This document shows positions 41,561-46,749 of a stretch of 46,749 nt of DNA, piece after piece; the first letter of the stretch is position 1; each line of letters begins with the position of its first letter. The stretch is from Bacteroidales bacterium (lineage in GTDB: Bacteria > Bacteroidota > Bacteroidia > Bacteroidales > Marinilabiliaceae). The notes under the pieces are model-generated. The model did not search any database. It was given only the letters and a program-made list of their open reading frames with translations, and had not been told where the DNA came from. The translations under genes were made by a program, and so were the position numbers. The stretch is taken from assembly GCA_024401395.1 (NCBI GenBank), contig JAKSLD010000023.1:1-46749 (forward strand), read 5' to 3'.

Positions 41561-41818
41561 ATGGCAAATCGTAGAGACCTCAAGAAGAACATCGCTTTCA
41601 TGGCTGATGACCTCCTTACAATCCTCGAGCTCAAGTACCAACTCGAGAACACTGATGCAGAGAAGACTGACGCTATCAAGGCTAAGGTTTTCACTTTCTA
41701 TAGCGAAGCTATCAGCGCTATCAGCTCTCTCAAGGGTAAGGCTGCTTTCGCTGAACTCAACAAGAAATTGACAGAGCAGTACACAAATATCGTTTCTGAG
41801 GTAGCAGAACTTAAATAA
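41561..41818 (+). CDS. Small conserved helical protein of unknown function
   Basis: 85 aa, soluble, strongly helical and charged (MANRRDLKKNIAFMADDLL, LKYQLENTDAEK, AELNKKLTEQYTNIVSEVAELK). Appearance is of a housekeeping small protein: perfect promoter, codon use like highly expressed genes (many CTC, AAG, GCT), ~40-nt leader. No function is recognised. The stop lies 6 nt before the S9 peptidase start, so they share a transcript. Confidence 0.75.
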   Translation: MANRRDLKKNIAFMADDLLTILELKYQLENTDAEKTDAIKAKVFTFYSEAISAISSLKGKAAFAELNKKLTEQYTNIVSEVAELK

Positions 41819-41824
41819 TCCGTA

Positions 41825-43939
41825 ATGCGAAACACCATTGCATCATATGCATTGCTCTCCGGAGCAATGCTCTTTTTCTTTTCGTGTAACAACGATAACT
41901 CTAAGAATAATATGTCTTCCGTCAATCAGAGCTCGGCATCCTCAACCCCTCATAATCTTACCCCAGAGGACTTGTGGTCTTTCGGCCGTGTGAGTGCTCC
42001 CGCTCTCTCTCCTGATGGCGAGTCGCTCCTCTTTACTATCGCTTACACCGACATTCAGAAAAACTCCTCTAGTACCGACATATATATTATGCCAACTGAA
42101 GGGGGCGAGATGCAATGCTTGGGCGTTACCAAGGAAAATGAATACGAGGTAGCTTGGAGACCTGATGGCAAGGCCGTATGCTACCTGGCTGCTAAATCTG
42201 ACGACCCTCAGATATTCGAGAAGAGTATCGGAAGTACAACAGCTCGTCAGATTACTAACATCAAGGGTGGTATAGATGCTTTTCTATACTCTCCTAACCA
42301 GAAATATATCCTCTTCGTCCAAAGAGTAAAACTGGACAAGGATATTCACGACCTCCATCCGGATATGCCGCTCGCTACAGCGCGCCTGGAAACTGATCTT
42401 ATGTATCGTCACTGGAACGCTTGGTCTGATGGAGCTTATAACCATATCTTCCTACAACGTCTCGATGGCGATGGCAAGACTATCGGCGAACCTGTCGATA
42501 TCATGAAGGGTGAACCTTTCCACGCTCCTCAAATGCCTTTCGGTGGTATTGAGGAGATTGCTTGGTCTCCCGACGGTGAAACCGTAGCTTATACTTCTAA
42601 GAAACTTCAAGGTAAGGAGAGCGCTTTTAGCACTAATTCTAATATCTATCTCTATAACGTCGATTCTGGCATCACAAAGTGCGTGACGGATTTCAACTTG
42701 GGCTACGATAAATGCCCTGCTTTCTCAGCCGATGGCTCTAAACTCTTCTGGCAGAGCATGGAACATGATGGATATGAGTCTGACCAGAATCGTATCTTCA
42801 TGCTCGACCTCAATGAGGAGTCTGAGGCTGTCAACCTCTTTGCCGACACGGAACTGAGCGTGGCTTCTTTCTCTCTCGACCCAAAGAACGAGAATATCAT
42901 CTATTTCATAGCAGATGAACAGGCAAAAGAGGCTATATTCCAACTGAATATCGCTACTAAGGAAATCAAAAAGGTTACTAATGACGTAGCCGACTATACT
43001 TCAATTGCTGTAGTTCCCGATAATTCAAGCCTGATAGCTTGTCGTCAGTCTATGTCGAATCCTAGCGAAGTTTATTATGTTAACCGAGAGTCTGGGAAAG
43101 CGACTCAGCTGACCCATATCAATGACGCTCTCTTGGCTAATATCAACTCTTGCTCTGTCGAGGAACGTTGGGTTAAGACTACTGATAATAAGCAAATGCT
43201 GGTCTGGGTCATCTACCCTCCTCATTTCGACAAATCTAAACAGTATCCTGCTTTGCTATACTGCCAAGGCGGACCTCAATCTACCGTTAGCCAGTTCTGG
43301 TCTACTCGCTGGAACTTCGCCCTCATGGCTGCTAATGATTATATCGTCGTGGCTCCTAACCGCCGCGGTCTCCCTGGCTTCGGCAAGGAGTGGTGCGAAC
43401 AGATTAGTGGCGACTACGGCGGACAGAATATGAAGGATTACCTCGCAGCTATAGATAATGTCGCAGCAGAGCCTTTCGTAGACGCTGACCGTCTTGGCGC
43501 TGTGGGCGCTAGCTATGGTGGCTTCTCTATCTATTGGCTGGCTGGTCACCACAATAAACGCTTCAAGGCGTTCATCTCTCACTGTGGTATCTTCAATTTC
43601 GACCAGATGTATGCTACCACTGAGGAGTCGTTCTTCACCAACTGGGACCTCAAGGGCGCTTTCTGGGAGAAGGATAATGCAGCTGCTATGAAGAGCTACC
43701 GAGAGTCTCCTCACCTCTTCGTCAATAATTGGGATACTCCTATCATGGTCATCCACGGAGAGAAGGACTTCCGAATCCCTTATACTCAGGGTATGGCAGC
43801 ATACAATACTGCCGTCATGAAGGGTATTCCCGCCGAGTTCCTCTACTTCCCTGATGAGTGTCACTGGGTACAGAAACCTCAGAATAGCATCGTATGGCAT
43901 CGAGAGTTCTACAAGTGGCTTGACAAATGGCTAAAATAA
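41825..43939 (+). CDS. S9-family prolyl oligopeptidase-type lipoprotein
   Basis: 704 aa. Lipobox FFFSC (Cys21). An N-terminal beta-propeller (~50-440) contains PD40-like repeats such as LSPDGESLLFTI and WSPDGETVAYTS. The C-terminal alpha/beta hydrolase has the triad Ser563 in GASYGG, Asp648 in HGEKDFRIP and His680 in DECHWV. It should act in the periplasm or on the surface as a di/tripeptidyl-type aminopeptidase, typical of asaccharolytic protein use and also found in gut Bacteroidales. Exact specificity unknown. Confidence 0.93.
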   Translation: MRNTIASYALLSGAMLFFFSCNNDNSKNNMSSVNQSSASSTPHNLTPEDLWSFGRVSAPALSPDGESLLFTIAYTDIQKNSSSTDIYIMPTEGGEMQCLGVTKENEYEVAWRPDGKAVCYLAAKSDDPQIFEKSIGSTTARQITNIKGGIDAFLYSPNQKYILFVQRVKLDKDIHDLHPDMPLATARLETDLMYRHWNAWSDGAYNHIFLQRLDGDGKTIGEPVDIMKGEPFHAPQMPFGGIEEIAWSPDGETVAYTSKKLQGKESAFSTNSNIYLYNVDSGITKCVTDFNLGYDKCPAFSADGSKLFWQSMEHDGYESDQNRIFMLDLNEESEAVNLFADTELSVASFSLDPKNENIIYFIADEQAKEAIFQLNIATKEIKKVTNDVADYTSIAVVPDNSSLIACRQSMSNPSEVYYVNRESGKATQLTHINDALLANINSCSVEERWVKTTDNKQMLVWVIYPPHFDKSKQYPALLYCQGGPQSTVSQFWSTRWNFALMAANDYIVVAPNRRGLPGFGKEWCEQISGDYGGQNMKDYLAAIDNVAAEPFVDADRLGAVGASYGGFSIYWLAGHHNKRFKAFISHCGIFNFDQMYATTEESFFTNWDLKGAFWEKDNAAAMKSYRESPHLFVNNWDTPIMVIHGEKDFRIPYTQGMAAYNTAVMKGIPAEFLYFPDECHWVQKPQNSIVWHREFYKWLDKWLK

Positions 43940-43948
43940 CGCCTCATA

Positions 43949-44707
43949 ATGCAAAGATTTTTCTATATACTACTGATTATTCTACAGCTAAGTTCCTCTG
44001 CATTCTCTCAAAGTGTTTTCACTGCGAGAAATATCTCTATGTCTGCCGAGGTTCCTATGGATGCCCATATTGATAGTATCGTGGGCATCTACTCCGACAG
44101 CCTCTCTGCTCGTATGAGTCGCGTCATAGGTGTCTGCTCTGATAATATGGAGAGCAAACGCCCGGAATCCGACCTTATGCGTTTCGTGGCTGACGCTTTG
44201 ATGGCTGATGGCCTGGAATATGCAAAGGCAAATGGTATCGACTACCCTGCTGTAGCTCTTATCAATGCTGGCGGTATTCGCTCTAATATGCGTAAGGGTG
44301 ACATAACCGTGGGCGACATATACGAAATATCTCCTTTCGAGAATTCTGTAGTCTTGATGGTGCTCACCGCACGACAGCTGCGCGATGTCTGCTACCATAT
44401 CGCTTACCGTAAGGGTGAGGCAACTTCTGGTTTGTCTTTTGCCTTTACCCCGGGCGAAAATAATGCTAAAAGAATCAGAATACAGGATGAACCGATAGAC
44501 AATGATAAGCAATACTTGCTTATTACTTTGGATTATGTCGCCACCGGCGGCGACCAGTTCAAGTGTCTTACTTCTATTCCTCATACAAATACAGGACACC
44601 TTTTCCGTGAGGCTCTTATCTCTTACATCGAGGAGATAACAGCTAGGGGCGAACAGATTACCCCTCCTAAGGAGGAACGACTGAAGGTCGTTAAATCTAA
44701 TTATTGA
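43949..44707 (+). CDS. 5'-nucleotidase C-terminal domain protein
   Basis: 252 aa with a Sec signal peptide (MQRFFYILLIILQLSSSAFS). It matches only the substrate-binding C-terminal half of UshA-type 5'-nucleotidases: LINAGGIRSNMRKGDITVGDIYEISPF-type core and LDYVATGGDQF. The metal-binding catalytic half is encoded by the next gene, 3 nt away. In fused relatives the catalytic half comes first, so the gene order here is reversed. The two products probably assemble in the periplasm. Confidence 0.9.
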   Translation: MQRFFYILLIILQLSSSAFSQSVFTARNISMSAEVPMDAHIDSIVGIYSDSLSARMSRVIGVCSDNMESKRPESDLMRFVADALMADGLEYAKANGIDYPAVALINAGGIRSNMRKGDITVGDIYEISPFENSVVLMVLTARQLRDVCYHIAYRKGEATSGLSFAFTPGENNAKRIRIQDEPIDNDKQYLLITLDYVATGGDQFKCLTSIPHTNTGHLFREALISYIEEITARGEQITPPKEERLKVVKSNY

Positions 44708-44710
44708 ACA

Positions 44711-45664
44711 ATGGAAAGAAGAGAATTTCTGAAAACACTTGCTTTAGGTGGAATGACTCTCGCCCTCAATCCGCTGTCTGCTCTGGCTAATAAGGTCAGT
44801 AGCTCTGCTCGCGTCGTGTCCGACGAGGCTAACCAGCTGACTATCCTACATTGTAATGATGTTCATAGCCATATAGATCCTTTCCCTGCCGACGATAAGA
44901 ACTTCCCTAATATGGGTGGCTACGCTCGTCGTGCTTCTCTCATCAGCCATACTCGTGAACAGGTCGGAGCTGACCACATGCTCAATTTCGAGTCTGGCGA
45001 TATGTTTCAGGGAACTCCTTATTTCAATATATATAAAGGTAAGGTCGAGATATCTCTTATGAACGAGATGGGTGTCGATGCCGTGACTATTGGCAACCAC
45101 GAATTTGACAACGGACTGAATGCCTTGGTGGACCGTATCAACGAGGCTAAATTTCCTTTCGTATGCGCAAATTATAACTTCACAAACCCTCGGGCATTGG
45201 CTAGCATCAAACCTTATACGATCTTCAACCGGGCTGGCAAGCGAATCGGCGTATTCGGCTTGGGCGTAAAAATCGAGGGCCTGATCAGTCCAATGAATGT
45301 CGACGGCACCACTTATTCCGACCCGATTGCTGTGGCTAATGATATGGCGGCATACCTCAAGAATACCGAGAAGTGCGACTTCGTCATCGCCCTCTCTCAT
45401 ATAGGTCATATAATGCTCGATCAGGTGGATGACGTCCATCTGGCAGCCGCATCTCATAATATCGACCTCATCTTGGGTGGCCATACTCATACTTTCTTGC
45501 AGAAACCTGAAATCCACAAGAATGCCGACGGTCGCGACATAATAATCAATCAGGCTGGGTACGGCGGCCTGAGCGTGGGAAGAATTGGCATAACTTTTGA
45601 TAATAGCTCTAGCGAGTACACTTGGGCAATGAACTCAATGACCCATAACCATACCATTGGATAA
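44711..45664 (+). CDS. 5'-nucleotidase catalytic (metallophosphatase) domain protein
   Basis: 317 aa. The N-terminus MERREFLKTLALGGMTLAL resembles a signal peptide of the twin-arginine style, though with RR followed by EFLK rather than a strict SRRxFLK. Metal motifs are LHCNDVHSHID, ESGDMFQGTPYF, GNHEFDNG, SHIGH and GGHTHTF. It is the calcineurin-like half of a UshA/YchR-type nucleotidase without the C-terminal domain, which is supplied by the upstream gene. Likely periplasmic nucleotide salvage. Confidence 0.9.
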   Translation: MERREFLKTLALGGMTLALNPLSALANKVSSSARVVSDEANQLTILHCNDVHSHIDPFPADDKNFPNMGGYARRASLISHTREQVGADHMLNFESGDMFQGTPYFNIYKGKVEISLMNEMGVDAVTIGNHEFDNGLNALVDRINEAKFPFVCANYNFTNPRALASIKPYTIFNRAGKRIGVFGLGVKIEGLISPMNVDGTTYSDPIAVANDMAAYLKNTEKCDFVIALSHIGHIMLDQVDDVHLAAASHNIDLILGGHTHTFLQKPEIHKNADGRDIIINQAGYGGLSVGRIGITFDNSSSEYTWAMNSMTHNHTIG

Positions 45665-45729
45665 AGCCTCCCACAACTTTTTCTTTGGTATATCGTACTA
45701 AACCGTAAACATTAAAACATTATACCAAA

Positions 45730-46584
45730 ATGTACAAAGCACTATTTCTTTCCACAGTTGGCTTTTTGTGCGCCATTGCTGCCATAGCACAAAACTCTGT
45801 GCCTACTGCTGCCGACTATGACAATTTCTCTGGCTCCAAGACTATCGTTGTCCTGGATGATAACATCATGAGCGATTTCAACCGCAAGATCAAGGAGGTA
45901 ATGAAGGCTGAGTGGACCCCTACTGAGTACGATTTCATCGCTAATAAAAGTTTCCCTACTAAGATGACCGACCCTTCTTACTCTTTCCTCACAACGACTA
46001 CCGTCACCTACCCAGAGGATAAGACTAAGGCTAAGTACATCTACCTCTCTCTCCTTATGGGTAAGGAGAAGACTAAGAAGGTAAATAATCTTCCGGATCT
46101 TATCTCTATTCCTTTGGCTTACTCCAACCGAGTAGATATCAACTATACATATAAGATGGCTTCTTTCGTTCGCTTCATCCTCAAGCATGTGGAACTGATG
46201 AAGCAGAACCCTAAGCTTATCTCTAAGACTCCTCTTCTATACTACAACAAGAACATAAAGACTCTTAAGTCTAAGACTCTCTACGTAGTCAAGGAGGATG
46301 TCGAAAAGGATCTCCGCTCTGAGGAGGCTTTCGCTAAGGCTTATGCCAACAAATTCAAGTTCGTGACCGAGGAGGAGGTGACTAAGGCTATCGAAAACAA
46401 GGAGAAGGACGTAGTTTTCCTCCATAAGGTAGGACCTGGCAACAACAAACTGGAAACTCGCTGCTTTAATATGATCATTGGTGCCGATGACGATGAGATT
46501 TATTATTTCGACTACCACATGATCAATAAGAAGAATCCCGACGCTCTCACTGCAAAGGATCTCAAGAAGATGAGCAAGCAGTAA
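45730..46584 (+). CDS. Secreted unknown protein
   Basis: 284 aa with a clear Sec signal peptide (MYKALFLSTVGFLCAIAAIAQ; no lipobox). The mature part is Lys-rich and mixed alpha/beta, with stretches KTIVVLDDNIMSDFNRKIKE, YIYLSLLMGKEKTKKV and DDDEIYYFDYHMI. No catalytic motif or family is recognised; it looks like a conserved Bacteroidales periplasmic protein. A 65-nt gap separates it from the nucleotidase gene and no good promoter was seen there. A terminator follows at 46622-46653. Confidence 0.75.
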   Translation: MYKALFLSTVGFLCAIAAIAQNSVPTAADYDNFSGSKTIVVLDDNIMSDFNRKIKEVMKAEWTPTEYDFIANKSFPTKMTDPSYSFLTTTTVTYPEDKTKAKYIYLSLLMGKEKTKKVNNLPDLISIPLAYSNRVDINYTYKMASFVRFILKHVELMKQNPKLISKTPLLYYNKNIKTLKSKTLYVVKEDVEKDLRSEEAFAKAYANKFKFVTEEEVTKAIENKEKDVVFLHKVGPGNNKLETRCFNMIIGADDDEIYYFDYHMINKKNPDALTAKDLKKMSKQ

Positions 46585-46621
46585 CTCGCTTAGGAACAAT
46601 AGATAACTTACATGAAATAAA

Positions 46622-46653
46622 AAATCGCGCAATCTTTACCGATTACGCGATTT
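46622..46653. terminator. Bidirectional terminator between the secreted protein gene and tRNA-Pro
   Basis: AAATCGCG (46622-46629) pairs with CGCGATTT (46646-46653), with AATC/GATT inside; A-runs and T-runs flank both sides, suiting both the plus-strand gene and the minus-strand tRNA. Confidence 0.85.
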
Positions 46654-46664
46654 TTATTTTTATG

Positions 46665-46737
46665 TCGGGGTGAGGCGACTCGAACGCCCGACCCCTACGT
46701 CCCGAACGTAGTGCGCTACCAACTGCGCTACACCCCG
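46665..46737 (-). tRNA. tRNA-Pro (anticodon CGG)
   Basis: Minus strand acceptor CGGGGTG pairs with CACCCCG, discriminator A; D arm GCGC; anticodon stem CTACG/CGTAG encloses TTCGGGA (CGG); the T loop is TTCGAGT. CCA is not encoded. Its promoter lies at or beyond the right edge of the window. Confidence 0.93.
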
Positions 46738-46749
46738 AAATATTTATCT

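Noticed and set aside
43256-43900. 214-aa open frame on the minus strand
   Set aside because: Antisense to the catalytic domain of the S9 peptidase, whose triad is intact.

Overview
The window reads as chromosomal DNA from a member of the Bacteroidales (Bacteroides/Prevotella/Muribaculaceae-like; genus not resolvable by eye). Evidence: many genes are preceded by the Bacteroidetes promoter type (-33 TTTG/TTG, about 19-21 nt, -7 TAnnTTTG), Shine-Dalgarno sites are weak, and the families present (DUF6057, PD40 lipoproteins, DUF2027-Smr, DUF4369-like thioredoxin fold proteins, DUF4143 ATPases, Rnf in order B-C-D-G-E-A) are typical of that group.

Layout. 0.3-6 kb (+): a membrane/TPR protein with a PD40 lipoprotein carrying CxxCH, nagB, and a GH5 glycoside hydrolase lipoprotein. 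6.1-9.8 kb (-): a PIF1/RecD-like helicase behind two paralogous unknown genes and a small, possibly frameshifted locus with duplicated upstream elements. 9.98-15.6 kb (-): the most unusual locus, a short XRE regulator (broken by an in-frame stop), a 1447-aa HEPN-like/STAND-like P-loop/TPR/OB-like protein resembling the SAMD9 family, and a WYL-domain regulator, all overlapping. This is a plausible anti-phage defence operon. 15.6-20.25 kb (-): accessory, partly decayed DNA with an AlbA_2/Schlafen-type ATP-binding protein containing an 11-bp repeat, an AAA-DUF4143 ATPase preceded by four repeats of exact 33-bp period, several short gene remnants, three copies of a 22-bp element, and a damaged copy of an element that is intact at 31.2-31.8 kb.

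20.3-26 kb (-): complete rnfBCDGEA operon with a leading RseC-family gene, encoding the ferredoxin:NAD+ oxidoreductase ion pump. 26.2-31 kb: rpe and a Sua5/YrdC gene, tRNA-Arg(ACG), a NUDIX hydrolase coupled to asnS, tRNA-His, and an AlkD-like protein. 31.2-41.4 kb (-): the repeated-element gene, the dgt-ispF-smr-DUF554 operon, a solitary hisG, the operon of a cysteine-less thioredoxin-fold lipoprotein, lpxH, a DUF4870-like gene, a CaCA antiporter and folA, and bioC. 41.5-46.7 kb (+): a small conserved gene, an S9 peptidase lipoprotein, a 5'-nucleotidase split into two genes in C-then-N order, a secreted unknown protein, and tRNA-Pro(CGG) on the minus strand.

Most of the window is ordinary core metabolism. 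The accessory block from about 8.2 to 20.3 kb holds the candidate new biology: a two- or three-gene regulated STAND-like operon and several repeat arrays that look able to vary expression or reading frame. All family assignments come from reading motifs by eye; no database search was run.
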